Source: Miniphocaeibacter sp964345925
Lineage (GTDB): Bacteria; Bacillota; Clostridia; Tissierellales; Peptoniphilaceae
Length of the DNA stretch: 64,000 bases
Direction of reading: 5' to 3'
NCBI GenBank assembly: GCA_964345925.1
Contig: CAYFSP010000005.1
Coordinates: 1-64,000 of the forward strand
Below the pieces are notes generated by a model, which saw nothing but the letters and a program-made list of their open reading frames with translations, made no database searches and was not told the DNA's origin. Below are positions 25,196-35,454 of the stretch, one piece after another (the stretch's first letter is position 1; every line of letters starts with the position of its first letter). The position numbers were made by a program, and so were the translations under genes.

Positions 25196-26314
25196 ATGCA
25201 AAAATGTATTGGAGTTATTATAGGTGGCAATTCAAGTGATAAATATGGACCTTTATGTAAGACTAGACCTGCTTATATGCTGCCTTATGGTGGAAGGTAT
25301 AGACTTATAGACTTTACTCTATCTAATATGGCAAATAATGATTTTTCAAATGTTTTGTTATACGCAGGACAAAATGTTAGATCTACATTGGATCATGTTG
25401 GAAATGGAAAACCTTGGGAACTAAATAGAAGAAGAAATGGTCTTGTAATATTTCCTACAAGAATTACAAATATATACGGTTCAAGTTCTGAAATAAATAT
25501 TTTTTATGATACTTTGCAATTCTACAATGATGCAAAGGAAAAATATCTTTACTTTGTAGACCCTATGATTATAGATAAAGAGGATTTAACAGATCCTTAT
25601 GAGAAATTTATAGAAGAGGATTTAGATGTAATGCTTTTTTATGTAAATCAAAAAGATAGTCTAGGAAAATATATAGGGGAGAGCAAATTAATTTTTGATG
25701 AAGAGGGTAATTTAATAAATATTGGAGAAAATTTAGGAGTTCAAGAAGAATTTCCAATGATGACTAGAGTTGGTTTTATGAAAAAGGATATTTTTATAAA
25801 ACTTGTGAAGACTTCAAAGGAAGATAAAACGGCTACTAATTTAACAGAGGCAATTTCCAATAATATCTCTAAATTAAAGATTGGAACATATCAAGAAGAA
25901 GGGTATACGGAAATAATTAGAGGATTGAAGAGTTATTATGAATCAAATATGAAATTACTGGATATGGATAATTATGATCAGTTATTTTATAAAAATGGAG
26001 TAGTTCTTACAAAATCTAAAGATGAACCATCTACCTTATATAATGAAGGATCAAAAGTTTCTAACTCATTAATAGCAAATGGTTGTATTATTGACGGACA
26101 GGTAGAAAATTCAATTATATTTAGAGGAGTAAAAGTAGAAAAAGGAGCAATTGTTAAAAATTCTATTCTATTCCAAAAAACAGTTGTAGAAAAAGATTCT
26201 ATAGTTATAAATTCCATTATAGATAAATTGGCAAGAATAAAAACAGGAGTTTCAATTGTTGGAAGTCAAAGTGTTCCTTATGCTATAGAAAAAAATTTAA
26301 TTGTGGAGAAATAA
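25196..26314 (+). CDS. glgD: GlgD, regulatory subunit of ADP-glucose pyrophosphorylase
   Basis: The 372-residue GlgC paralogue keeps the fold (YGGRYRLIDFTLSNMAN) and the beta-helix tail. Its catalytic loop is replaced by IIGGNSSDKYGPLCKTRPAY, which lacks the G-x-G-x-R-L-x-P-L-T form. That is the normal GlgD pattern: a subunit without activity of its own that raises GlgC activity. It starts 10 nt after glgC and its end runs into the ribosome site of glgA. Confidence 0.9.
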   Translation: MQKCIGVIIGGNSSDKYGPLCKTRPAYMLPYGGRYRLIDFTLSNMANNDFSNVLLYAGQNVRSTLDHVGNGKPWELNRRRNGLVIFPTRITNIYGSSSEINIFYDTLQFYNDAKEKYLYFVDPMIIDKEDLTDPYEKFIEEDLDVMLFYVNQKDSLGKYIGESKLIFDEEGNLINIGENLGVQEEFPMMTRVGFMKKDIFIKLVKTSKEDKTATNLTEAISNNISKLKIGTYQEEGYTEIIRGLKSYYESNMKLLDMDNYDQLFYKNGVVLTKSKDEPSTLYNEGSKVSNSLIANGCIIDGQVENSIIFRGVKVEKGAIVKNSILFQKTVVEKDSIVINSIIDKLARIKTGVSIVGSQSVPYAIEKNLIVEK

Positions 26315-26318
26315 TTTT

Positions 26319-27749
26319 ATGAATATATTATATTGTGCTTCAGAGGCTGCACCTTTTATTAAGACTGGTGGTTTGGCAGATGTAGCAGGTTCTTTACCAC
26401 TTGAAATAAAAAAACAAGGTGAAGATATAAGAGTCGTATTACCTTTATATAGTAAAATACCTATGAAGTATAAAGAGAAGATGAATTATATTGGATATTT
26501 TTATGTAGACTTGGGAACGGCACATGAGTATGCAGGAATAATGGAGATGGAACATGAAGGTGTAAAGTTCTACTTCATAGATAATGAAAGATATTTTGAC
26601 AGATACAATGTATACGGTGAAGAGGATGATGGAGAGAGGTTTATATTCTTTTCAAAAGCTTGTGTGCAATTACCAAAAGTCATAGATTTTAAGCCAGATA
26701 TTATTCATTCTAACGACTGGCATACAGCTATGGTAAATATATTTACAAAGGATTTTTGTAAAGGGGATAGTTTCTATTGGAATATAAAGAATGTGTATAC
26801 TATACACAATTTAAAATATCAAGGTGTTTTCTCAGGTGATGTATTAAGAATAGCAGGTCTATCACCAGAATATTTTAATGACAATGGATTGAAATACTAT
26901 GAAGGCGTTAATTTCATGAAAGGTGGAATAATCTTTAGTGATTATTTTACAACAGTATCAAAAACATATGCAGAGGAAATAAAATATGATTATTTTGGCG
27001 AGGGTTTAGAAGGTGTTATTAGGGATTATTCCTATAAGCTAACGGGCATTATAAATGGAATAGACTACAATGTTTGGAATCCGAAAACGGATAAGAACCT
27101 AGTTAAAAATTATGATATAAAAAATATAGATGGGAAACAAAAAAACAAGGAGAGAATCCAAGAACTTTTCAATCTTCCAATTAGAGACGATATACCTTTA
27201 ATATCAATGGTTACAAGACTTGTGGAGATGAAGGGGTTAGAGCTTGTTAGCTTTATTATGGACGAATTGCTAGCAACAGAGGATATTCAATTTGTACTAC
27301 TTGGCACAGGAGATGAAAAATACGAAAATATGTTTAAGTATTTTCAAAATAAATATCCTGAAAAAATGGCTGCAAGAATTTATTACAATGAAGAGGAATC
27401 ACATTTAATTTATTCTGGAGCGGATTTCTTGTTAATGCCTTCATTAGCAGAGCCTTGTGGAATTTCTCAACTCATATCCATGAGATATGGAACGTTGCCA
27501 ATTGTAAGGGAAACAGGTGGTTTGAAGGATACTGTAAAACCATTTAATGAGTTTACAGGAGAAGGAACTGGATTTTCCTTTGCCAATATAAATGCCCATG
27601 ACTTATTATATACTGTTAGAAGAGCTATTAATTGCTATTATGATAAATATGCAATGAGTGAGCTAAAGAATTCTGCAATGAAGGAAAAAAATGATTGGGA
27701 ACAATCTGCAAAAGAATATTTGGATCTTTATAGAACATTGGTAGGTTAA
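26319..27749 (+). CDS. glgA: Glycogen synthase, ADP-glucose type
   Basis: The 476-residue GT5 enzyme extends alpha-1,4 chains from ADP-glucose. The ADP-glucose loop KTGGLADV begins at Lys15, HSNDWHTA follows near 130, and the C-terminal GT-B motif is PSLAEPCGISQLISMRYGT. ATG 26319 has a GTGGAG site and opens in the standard ILYCASEAAPF; an in-frame TTG at 26301 lies inside the end of glgD. Spacing to the next gene is 2 nt. Confidence 0.92.
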   Translation: MNILYCASEAAPFIKTGGLADVAGSLPLEIKKQGEDIRVVLPLYSKIPMKYKEKMNYIGYFYVDLGTAHEYAGIMEMEHEGVKFYFIDNERYFDRYNVYGEEDDGERFIFFSKACVQLPKVIDFKPDIIHSNDWHTAMVNIFTKDFCKGDSFYWNIKNVYTIHNLKYQGVFSGDVLRIAGLSPEYFNDNGLKYYEGVNFMKGGIIFSDYFTTVSKTYAEEIKYDYFGEGLEGVIRDYSYKLTGIINGIDYNVWNPKTDKNLVKNYDIKNIDGKQKNKERIQELFNLPIRDDIPLISMVTRLVEMKGLELVSFIMDELLATEDIQFVLLGTGDEKYENMFKYFQNKYPEKMAARIYYNEEESHLIYSGADFLLMPSLAEPCGISQLISMRYGTLPIVRETGGLKDTVKPFNEFTGEGTGFSFANINAHDLLYTVRRAINCYYDKYAMSELKNSAMKEKNDWEQSAKEYLDLYRTLVG

Positions 27750-27751
27750 TT

Positions 27752-30130
27752 ATGTTTCAATTTACTAAAGAAGATATTTTAAATAGAATAAATTATAATT
27801 TAGACCATAAGATGGTAGTGGATAGACATGATATTAATAAATATGATGTCTATTTAGCTACTGTAGAAGTTATGAAAGAGATAATATCCTATCCTTGGAA
27901 AGAAACTAAGGATAGGTTTTTTTCACAAAAGAAAATATATTATCTATCATTTGAATATTTACCAGAGCAATTTTTAAGTAGGAATATTACTTTTTTCAAC
28001 CTAGAAGAAGAATTTAAATTTGCTATTGATAGTTTGGGATTTAAATATGAAGAAATATTGGAATCTGATGTTTCAAATAAATTGGGAGTAGAAGCTTTAG
28101 GAAGATTTGCATTTTCATTTATTGATAGTGCAAGTTCGACTAATACAAATTTAATGGCATATGGAATTCGCTATGAAAATGGTAGAATGAAACAGGAAAT
28201 AGTGGATTTTAATCAGGTTGAAAAAATTGATAACTGGTTGGAAAGAGGATATCCTTGGGAGTATAAGAGAAATATATTCTATGATGTTAAAATTAAAGAC
28301 TTTATATTGAAAGCTCAGGCCTATGATATACCCATATTGGGATATAAAGGCAAGAACGTTAGCACATTGCGTACATGGGCAATAAAGACTGAAAATTTTA
28401 TTAATCTCAATGGGATTCTTAAGGGAGAGTTGGATGTAGCGTATAACAATTATGTTAGGTCTAAAAGTATAGTGGGATTTTTGTATCCTGAGGACTCCAA
28501 TATAGTAGGTAAAAAAATTAGGCTTAGTCAAGAATATTTTTACGCTACTTGTTCAGTAAAAGACATTATAAGGGATATAAAAATACAAAATATTGATCTA
28601 TCTAAAATTGATGAGTATGCTATTATTAAATTAAATGAGAATCACACATTAATGTCCATTCCAGTATTTATTTATGAATACCAAAAGGAAACGAATTGTA
28701 GTTATGAATTTGCATATGAAAAAGCGGAAAAAATATTTAATTATACCTCTTTTGAGAATTTTGTAAACAATCATAAAATTTGGAATATGGATTTAATTAA
28801 AGAGATTTGTCCTAGTATATTAGAAGGGTTGAATTTTATAGATAATCATTTGAAAAATAAGATCAACTCACTAACTTTGGGTATTTCAAACGAAGAATAC
28901 TATGAACTTGCAATTATAAATAATGATAAGGTTGATTTTACAAATATTGCATTACTTGTTTCAAAAAGTATTTCAGCGGTTTCACAAATGCATTATAAAA
29001 TTATTACAAACAATTCTTTGAATAAATATAGCAAAATATTACAGAATAAATATAAGATAGTGCGAACTGGAACTAGTCAAAGAACTTGGCTTTATGTGGC
29101 AAATAAAAAGCTTACAGATAGTATCAATGATATAGTTGGTGATGATATTATTGAGAACCCTAGTAAATTGTTAGAATTAAAAAAATACAAAGAGGACAAA
29201 AGAGTTCATGAAATAATAAATAATATTAAAATTGAGAAAAAAATAGAATTAGCTGATGAAATAAGAAAAAAATATAATATAAATATTAATCCATATTCGA
29301 TTTTCGATATGAATTTAAAGAACTTTCAAGAATATAGAAGACAATTTTTAACTGCTTTATATATTACGAAGGTATATTTTGATCTATTGGAGAATTCTAA
29401 TTTAGATATTTTGCCTAGAACGTATTTCTTTGGTGGTATTGCTTCACAAAATTATCTAGCAGCAAAATATATAATAAACTATATAAACAATTTAGCCCAT
29501 GTTATAAATTCTGATTTAAGAATAAAGAATAAGATTAAAATAGTATTTATTGATAATTTAAATGTGGATGAAGTTATAAAATTTGTTCCTGCAGCGGATA
29601 TAAATGAACAAATATCTACACCAGGATTGGATATTTCAGGAATATCAGCAGTTAAATACATGTTTAATGGTGGTATGACTATAGGGAGTAGAACAGGGCT
29701 TAACCTTGATATAAGAAATGAAATTGGTGAAGAAAATATATTTCTATTTGGAAAATCCAAAGAGGAATTAGATGATCAATATAAATTTAATTACTATAAT
29801 CCATTAGAGTATATAAACAATAAGATGGAATTAAAAATATTAATAGATAAATTAAAAAATTATAGTAATAAAAATTTAAGGGATAGCTTTAATAATATTT
29901 ATGATATTATTTTAAAATATAATGATAGTTTCTATGTCTTTAGAGAATTTGCATCATATTCAAGAATGCAAAAAAATGTGGAAACAAAGTATGATAATAT
30001 TTTCAAATGGAGTAGGATTGCTATAACCAATATAGCATATAGTGGTAATTTTTCTGTGGACTATTCATTAGAAAAATTTAAAAATATTGTTGGAATGAGA
30101 AGTAATTATGTTGACAAATATAGAAGTTAG
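27752..30130 (+). CDS. glgP: Glycogen-phosphorylase homologue with altered active site
   Basis: The 792-residue protein follows the GT35 plan from YYLSFEYL to the C-terminal PLP domain. Several near-invariant motifs differ: GNGGLGRLA is GVEALGRFA, NHT is NYT (a glucose-contacting histidine lost), EYKRQ is EYRRQ, and the PLP segment, normally ASGTGNMK, reads ISGISAVK. The PLP lysine (about 635) and EQIST survive. Sequences this far from the norm may be weak, non-catalytic or changed in specificity. It shares 23 bases with the pullulanase gene. It is the only phosphorylase gene in this operon. Confidence 0.75.
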   Translation: MFQFTKEDILNRINYNLDHKMVVDRHDINKYDVYLATVEVMKEIISYPWKETKDRFFSQKKIYYLSFEYLPEQFLSRNITFFNLEEEFKFAIDSLGFKYEEILESDVSNKLGVEALGRFAFSFIDSASSTNTNLMAYGIRYENGRMKQEIVDFNQVEKIDNWLERGYPWEYKRNIFYDVKIKDFILKAQAYDIPILGYKGKNVSTLRTWAIKTENFINLNGILKGELDVAYNNYVRSKSIVGFLYPEDSNIVGKKIRLSQEYFYATCSVKDIIRDIKIQNIDLSKIDEYAIIKLNENHTLMSIPVFIYEYQKETNCSYEFAYEKAEKIFNYTSFENFVNNHKIWNMDLIKEICPSILEGLNFIDNHLKNKINSLTLGISNEEYYELAIINNDKVDFTNIALLVSKSISAVSQMHYKIITNNSLNKYSKILQNKYKIVRTGTSQRTWLYVANKKLTDSINDIVGDDIIENPSKLLELKKYKEDKRVHEIINNIKIEKKIELADEIRKKYNININPYSIFDMNLKNFQEYRRQFLTALYITKVYFDLLENSNLDILPRTYFFGGIASQNYLAAKYIINYINNLAHVINSDLRIKNKIKIVFIDNLNVDEVIKFVPAADINEQISTPGLDISGISAVKYMFNGGMTIGSRTGLNLDIRNEIGEENIFLFGKSKEELDDQYKFNYYNPLEYINNKMELKILIDKLKNYSNKNLRDSFNNIYDIILKYNDSFYVFREFASYSRMQKNVETKYDNIFKWSRIAITNIAYSGNFSVDYSLEKFKNIVGMRSNYVDKYRS

Positions 30131-32009
30131 TAAAAAACTAGGATATATATATAGTAGGGAATTTACCATTTTTAGACTTTGGTCTCCTACAGCGAATAAA
30201 GTATCATTATCATTGTATGATGATTATATGCAAATAAGAAAAAAAACTATTGAAATGAAGAAGGATAGTCTAGGTGTATTTGAAATAAGAGTTAATGGAG
30301 ATTTACATTTTAAATACTATAATTATATTATAGATGGAAAATATGAAATAACGGATCCCTACTCTGTAGCTTCTTCAGTTAATAGTAATAGGTCATGTGT
30401 TGTAGATTTAAAAAGAACGAATCCAAAAGGGTTTGAAAATCATAAAATACCAAAAAATAAGGTGAAGAATGCAGTGATCTATGAAGTTCATGTTAAGGAT
30501 TACTCCATAGATGAAAATTCAAATACAAAATTAAATTATAGAGGAAAATTTTTAGGGTTATCAGATCCTAATTCAAAATATAATAATTATAGTACTGGAA
30601 TAAAAAATTTAGTAGAACTAGGAGTAACTCATGTTCATCTAATGCCAGTTTATGACTTTTTAACTGTAGATGAAGAGTCAGATAAGTTTTTTGTAGAGGA
30701 TAATTATAACTGGGGATATGATCCAGAGTTATTTAACAATATTGAAGGATCATATTCTACACAACCAGATAATCCTATTTCAAGAATTTATGAATTTAAA
30801 AAGATGATTATGGATTTACATGCAAATAATATATCTGTTGTTATGGATGTAGTATATAACCATACTTATAGATCATATGATTCAAATTTTAATATTGCAG
30901 TACCAAATTACTATTATAGACTTGATACCAATGGGAATTTTTCGAATGGTTCAGGGTGTGGAAATGAATTTAAATCCGATTCACCAATGGGAAGAAAGTT
31001 TATAATAGATTCATTACTATATTTTACAAAAGAATATAAAATTGATGGATTTAGATTCGATTTAATGGCATTAATAGATATAGATACCATAAACATGGCA
31101 ATAGAAGAATTAAAAAAAGTGAATCCAAATATTTTGATATATGGTGAACCTTGGATGGCACTTGACAGTCCTTTACCATTGAATAAAAGAACATTGCCAG
31201 GTACACAGAAAAATTGTGGCTTTTCCCTATTTAATTCAGATTTTAGAGATGCTATAAAGGGCGATAATGATGGAAATGGTAAGGGGTATATTCAAGGCGA
31301 CTTCTATTTAAAGAAAAGGATAGAAAAAGGTATTGCAGGATCTATTCTATTTGATGAAGAAAGAAAGGGATTTGCATATTTAGCAAATGAAAGTATAAAT
31401 TACTTTAATTCTCATGATAATTTAATACTTATGGACAAGTTAATTAAGTCTGTAGATGATAAAGAAAATATTAAAGATATTTATAAAATGGCTTTTAATA
31501 TTTTATTCACATCCCTTGGTATACCATTTTTTCATAGTGGTAATGAATTTATGAGAGATAAGAAAATGTGTCATAATTCCTATAATGCTCCTTTGGAAAT
31601 AAATAGTATAGATTGGTCTTTAAAGGAAAAGAATAATGATATTTTTGAATACGTTAAGGATCTAATTGAAATTAGAAAGAATAGAAAGGAATTTAAATTA
31701 GTAAAATCTGAAGACATTAGGAAAAAAATGTTTTTTGTTTCCTTTTTAGATGACGGACTAATTTCATACACCATTAAAACGAATGAAAAGAATATTTTAT
31801 TGGTAATTCATAACTGTAATAGAGACCCTAGGGAGATTAGCTATAAAAGAATGAAAGAACATATATCTTACTGTTATAATATAGATAATATGAATAAAAT
31901 AATAGAAATTTTTAACAGAGATGGAAAGGTGAAAAAGTTATTACCGAGTTTAGATGATAGTTTTAAAGTTGGAAAAATCGAAACAAAAATATATGAATTA
32001 GAGATTTAA
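30108..32009 (+). CDS. pulA: Type I pullulanase (debranching enzyme)
   Basis: The 633-residue GH13_14-type enzyme cuts alpha-1,6 branches. It has a short CBM48-like domain (FTIFRLWSPTANKVSLSLYD), the pullulanase hallmark YNWGYDPE near 203, DVVYNHT near 245, nucleophile in GFRFDLMAL near 316, acid/base in IYGEPW near 346 and the third acid in NSHDN. No signal peptide is visible, so it acts inside the cell on glycogen. It overlaps the end of the phosphorylase homologue; its ribosome site is weak. Confidence 0.88.
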   Translation: MLTNIEVSKKLGYIYSREFTIFRLWSPTANKVSLSLYDDYMQIRKKTIEMKKDSLGVFEIRVNGDLHFKYYNYIIDGKYEITDPYSVASSVNSNRSCVVDLKRTNPKGFENHKIPKNKVKNAVIYEVHVKDYSIDENSNTKLNYRGKFLGLSDPNSKYNNYSTGIKNLVELGVTHVHLMPVYDFLTVDEESDKFFVEDNYNWGYDPELFNNIEGSYSTQPDNPISRIYEFKKMIMDLHANNISVVMDVVYNHTYRSYDSNFNIAVPNYYYRLDTNGNFSNGSGCGNEFKSDSPMGRKFIIDSLLYFTKEYKIDGFRFDLMALIDIDTINMAIEELKKVNPNILIYGEPWMALDSPLPLNKRTLPGTQKNCGFSLFNSDFRDAIKGDNDGNGKGYIQGDFYLKKRIEKGIAGSILFDEERKGFAYLANESINYFNSHDNLILMDKLIKSVDDKENIKDIYKMAFNILFTSLGIPFFHSGNEFMRDKKMCHNSYNAPLEINSIDWSLKEKNNDIFEYVKDLIEIRKNRKEFKLVKSEDIRKKMFFVSFLDDGLISYTIKTNEKNILLVIHNCNRDPREISYKRMKEHISYCYNIDNMNKIIEIFNRDGKVKKLLPSLDDSFKVGKIETKIYELEI

Positions 32010-32010
32010 A

Positions 32011-32580
32011 ATGGAAATAGTAGAAAACTTTCAATTGAGTAATTTTGGAGAATTAATAGAATTAAAAAAGAATTTTCTTAAGCTTCAAAACCATAATACA
32101 AAACTAGGTGAAGGAACTTTAGAAGCAGCAGATATGCTTATATATATGTCTGAATTTCATGAGGAATACTCCTGTATTTACAAAGAGGGTATTTCTTATG
32201 AAGATTTTGTAAAGGAATTAAATACTTTTAAAAACTTCAATAATAAGACCGTTTTACATATGAATAGAAATATAAAGAAATTTTCTGCATCAAAGGGTAA
32301 AAAGCTTCATCTTATGAAGAGTTATTGGAAATGGAATACAAATTCTGTTTATGAATATATAAAAAGTGGAATATTTTCTAAGAGTCCAGTTTTAATGGTC
32401 ACTTGGAATAATAAAGATAAGAATATTAGAAATAGATGGTTTTGTATTATTGGAGTTAAGAAATATAGTACAGGAAAAATTGAAATAGAAACATCTAATA
32501 CAGAAGGTGAATACATTTTTGAATTAGATTGGTGGACTAACAGTAAATCATTGTATAAAGGGCTTATTTACTATAAGTAG
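32011..32580 (+). CDS. Unknown protein of the glycogen operon
   Basis: I do not recognise this 189-residue protein. It has no signal peptide or membrane helix, is rich in Lys, Asn and aromatic residues, and ends with strand-like segments (SPVLMVTWNN, RWFCIIGVKKY, KIEIETSNTEGEY). The C-terminal pattern vaguely recalls C39-like papain-fold proteins, but the catalytic layout is not evident. It begins 1 nt after the pullulanase stop and ends 9 nt before phosphoglucomutase, so it is surely co-expressed with glycogen enzymes. Confidence 0.6.
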   Translation: MEIVENFQLSNFGELIELKKNFLKLQNHNTKLGEGTLEAADMLIYMSEFHEEYSCIYKEGISYEDFVKELNTFKNFNNKTVLHMNRNIKKFSASKGKKLHLMKSYWKWNTNSVYEYIKSGIFSKSPVLMVTWNNKDKNIRNRWFCIIGVKKYSTGKIEIETSNTEGEYIFELDWWTNSKSLYKGLIYYK

Positions 32581-32589
32581 GAGGAAGAA

Positions 32590-34284
32590 ATGGATTATAA
32601 AAAAGTTTATAATGAATGGTTGGAAAATGAATTTTTTGATAAGGAAACAAGAATGGAGTTGGAATCTATTAAAGATGATGAAGAGGAGATTCAAGATAGG
32701 TTTTATCAGTCTTTAGAATTTGGAACAGCTGGTTTAAGAGGAAAAATTGGAGCCGGTACAAATAGGATGAATAAGTACATGGTTTCAAAAGCAACTCAGG
32801 GACTAGCTATGACGATTTTAAAAAGAGGACAGGCTGCTGCTGATAAAGGAGTTGCCATTGCATATGATGTAAGACATTTCTCAAAGGAATTTGCTGAAAT
32901 TACTGCATCTGTCTTAGCTGGAAATGGAATTAAAGTATATCTTTCAGATGATATTAGACCTACTCCAGTTCTTTCCTATGCTATTAGAAATTACAAGACA
33001 ATATCTGGAGTTATGATTACTGCAAGTCATAATCCAAGGGAGTACAACGGGTATAAGGCCTACTGGGAAGAAGGTTCTCAAATATTAGATGATATTGCAG
33101 ATGAAATACTTTTAAATATCGATACTATAAAAGAATTTTCAGAGATTAAGACAATGGATTTAGATAAAGCTATAGAATCTGGACTTGTAGAATATTTTGG
33201 TGAAGAATTGGACAATAAATATATTGAAGATGTTCTTTCACTTACAATAAATGATGAAGAAGTGGACAAGGATATTAAAATTGTATATTCTCCCTTAAAT
33301 GGTACGGGAAATAAACTAGTTCGAAGAATTTTAAAGGAAAGAGGATTTAACAATGTTTATATTGTAAAGGAACAGGAAAATCCGGATCCGGATTTTACAA
33401 CTGTTGGTTATCCTAATCCAGAAGATCCTAAGGCTTTTAAATATTCAATAGACCTGGCAAAGGAAGTAGGTGGAGAAATTTTAATAGCCACCGATCCAGA
33501 TGCTGATAGAACGGCTGTTGAAGTAAGGGATGAAAATGGCGAGTACATATTTTTAAATGGAAATAAAATAGGTGCTCTATTAATAAATTATATTCTCACT
33601 GCTAGAGCGGAGAAAAATGATTTACCTAAGGACGGAGTAGTTGTTAAATCCATTGTAACTGGTGATTTAGGAACGAGAGTAGCTGAAAAATACAATGTGG
33701 AGATGAAGGAAGTATTAACTGGGTTTAAAAATATTGCAGGACTTGCAAATGAATACGATATAACTGGTACAAATACGTTTATATTTGGTTTTGAAGAGAG
33801 TATTGGATATAATTATGGAACTTTTGTAAGGGATAAGGATGCAGTTAATTCAGCTATGATGATTGCTGAGATGGCAGGATACTATAAGAGAAAGGGTTTA
33901 ACATTACTAGATGTTTTAAATGAACTGTTTGATACTTATGGAGTATATGATGAAAGGCTTATTTCCATTGTTCTAGAAGGATTAGATGGTCAAGCTAGAA
34001 TTAAGAGAATCATGGATGAATTCAGAGAAAGTCCTATAGAGACCATAGGTACATTTAAACTTGATAAAACCATAGATTATTTAGTAGATTGTACAGGAAT
34101 GCCTAAATCAAATGTATTAAAATATTATTTTGATGATGGTTCTTGGTATGCGTTAAGACCTTCAGGAACTGAACCAAAAATAAAAGTATATATTTATTCA
34201 GTAGGCAATTCAAAAATCGATTCTGAAGAAAAATTGAGTTTAATTGAAAAAGTTACAAGGGAAAGAATCGATAATATAAAATAA
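32590..34284 (+). CDS. pgcA: Phosphoglucomutase (alpha-D-phosphohexomutase)
   Basis: The 564-residue enzyme interconverts glucose 1- and 6-phosphate, linking glycogen to glycolysis. The phosphoserine loop TASHNPREYNGYKAY lies near 143-157, the metal loop ATDPDADRTAV near 300, the sugar loop GFEESIGY near 400 and the phosphate-binding RPSGTEPKIK near 520. Length and order match the PgcA type of Bacillota. An AGGAGG site precedes it. The lipoprotein start overlaps its stop. Confidence 0.92.
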   Translation: MDYKKVYNEWLENEFFDKETRMELESIKDDEEEIQDRFYQSLEFGTAGLRGKIGAGTNRMNKYMVSKATQGLAMTILKRGQAAADKGVAIAYDVRHFSKEFAEITASVLAGNGIKVYLSDDIRPTPVLSYAIRNYKTISGVMITASHNPREYNGYKAYWEEGSQILDDIADEILLNIDTIKEFSEIKTMDLDKAIESGLVEYFGEELDNKYIEDVLSLTINDEEVDKDIKIVYSPLNGTGNKLVRRILKERGFNNVYIVKEQENPDPDFTTVGYPNPEDPKAFKYSIDLAKEVGGEILIATDPDADRTAVEVRDENGEYIFLNGNKIGALLINYILTARAEKNDLPKDGVVVKSIVTGDLGTRVAEKYNVEMKEVLTGFKNIAGLANEYDITGTNTFIFGFEESIGYNYGTFVRDKDAVNSAMMIAEMAGYYKRKGLTLLDVLNELFDTYGVYDERLISIVLEGLDGQARIKRIMDEFRESPIETIGTFKLDKTIDYLVDCTGMPKSNVLKYYFDDGSWYALRPSGTEPKIKVYIYSVGNSKIDSEEKLSLIEKVTRERIDNIK

Positions 34285-35390
34285 TGGGAGATGTAAATGA
34301 AAAAAGTATAAAAATACTATTGTTATCCTTCATAATAATGATAGTGACAATCGGGTGTAGTAAGCAAAACACATTTTTAAAGGCAATGAAATCAATGGAG
34401 AAATATAATCATTCAGAATTTTCCGTTAGTCTTGGAGATATCGAATTGAGTAAAGATGGTAAAGAGGATGTATCCATCAATAGTATGATAACACTTATAA
34501 AAGATGTGAAAATTAAAGGTGCTGCTTTAAAAGATGAAAAAAACGAAATGAATTCAAAAATAGATATGAAAATAAATGTTCTAGGAATGGAAATTCCCTT
34601 TGAATTTGTACAGTATGAAAATAAAATGTATATGTCTGCAAACTATATGTCTTCCATTGAAAAAATAGTTTCATCTGCATTTGGAATGCCTACAGATGAT
34701 GAAAATATATATGAAGAACTTGAAAATAAATATATAGAATCATCTGAAATATTAAAACAAGAAGGTTTGGATTTAGCGAAGAATTCTGAAGAAATTCAAA
34801 AGAAATTCACTGATTATATTAAAAAAATGGATAAAAATAAATTTTCTTCTAAAGGAAAAGTAATTACTGCAAAATTTGATAAGGATGATTTTGTTAATAT
34901 AGTCAAGGAAATGAAAGATGAATTGATTAAAATTTATCCTGATATGAAGGAAATGGATTTTGATGAATTGGATAAAATAGATGATTCTCTTATAATGAAC
35001 TTGGATATGTCCATAGATACAAGTGGAAAAACAATAGATTATATCTTAAAAATAGGAACAGATGATGAAGATGAATCATTAAAAACCATTACTATTAAAG
35101 CCAATATGAAGTTCTCAAATAGTGATGAAAAGTTTAAAGCACCTAAGAAAGAAGATATTATTACTGAAGAGGAATTTCAGGAAATAATAGGCGAGGATAC
35201 AGGCCTAGTTGAAGAAGAATATGAATATGAACCAGAAACCATTACCGATGAAGAATTTCAAGGATTTTTAGAAAGCTTTAAAGATGAAATGGAAGAATAT
35301 GGTATGACTAATGAGGAGTTAATAGAAGGTTATTCAGAGATATATTCCTTTACTGAAGAACAGATCAAGGCTTTAGAAGCTATTGAGTAA
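34284..35390 (+). CDS. Putative lipoprotein, acidic, unknown function
   Basis: The 368-residue protein has an N-terminal hydrophobic stretch (about 9-24) ending in TIGC with candidate lipid-bearing Cys25. The mature part has a lipoprotein-carrier-like plan of alternating strands (SKIDMKINVLGMEIPFEFV and MYMSANYM) and then a very acidic tail after residue 285 rich in Glu and Asp. The start overlaps the phosphoglucomutase stop (TAATG), so expression is by translational coupling; no separate ribosome site is evident. Function is unknown. Its place at the end of a glycogen operon may be incidental. Confidence 0.65.
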   Translation: MGDVNEKSIKILLLSFIIMIVTIGCSKQNTFLKAMKSMEKYNHSEFSVSLGDIELSKDGKEDVSINSMITLIKDVKIKGAALKDEKNEMNSKIDMKINVLGMEIPFEFVQYENKMYMSANYMSSIEKIVSSAFGMPTDDENIYEELENKYIESSEILKQEGLDLAKNSEEIQKKFTDYIKKMDKNKFSSKGKVITAKFDKDDFVNIVKEMKDELIKIYPDMKEMDFDELDKIDDSLIMNLDMSIDTSGKTIDYILKIGTDDEDESLKTITIKANMKFSNSDEKFKAPKKEDIITEEEFQEIIGEDTGLVEEEYEYEPETITDEEFQGFLESFKDEMEEYGMTNEELIEGYSEIYSFTEEQIKALEAIE

Positions 35391-35454
35391 CGATTTGATT
35401 AGAAGTATTCTATGGTATATAGTATATGTATGATTAATTTAAAGAGGTGTTGAT

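Noticed and set aside
35391..35454. Purine riboswitch before xpt
   Set aside because: The gap is too short and lacks the conserved aptamer loops.
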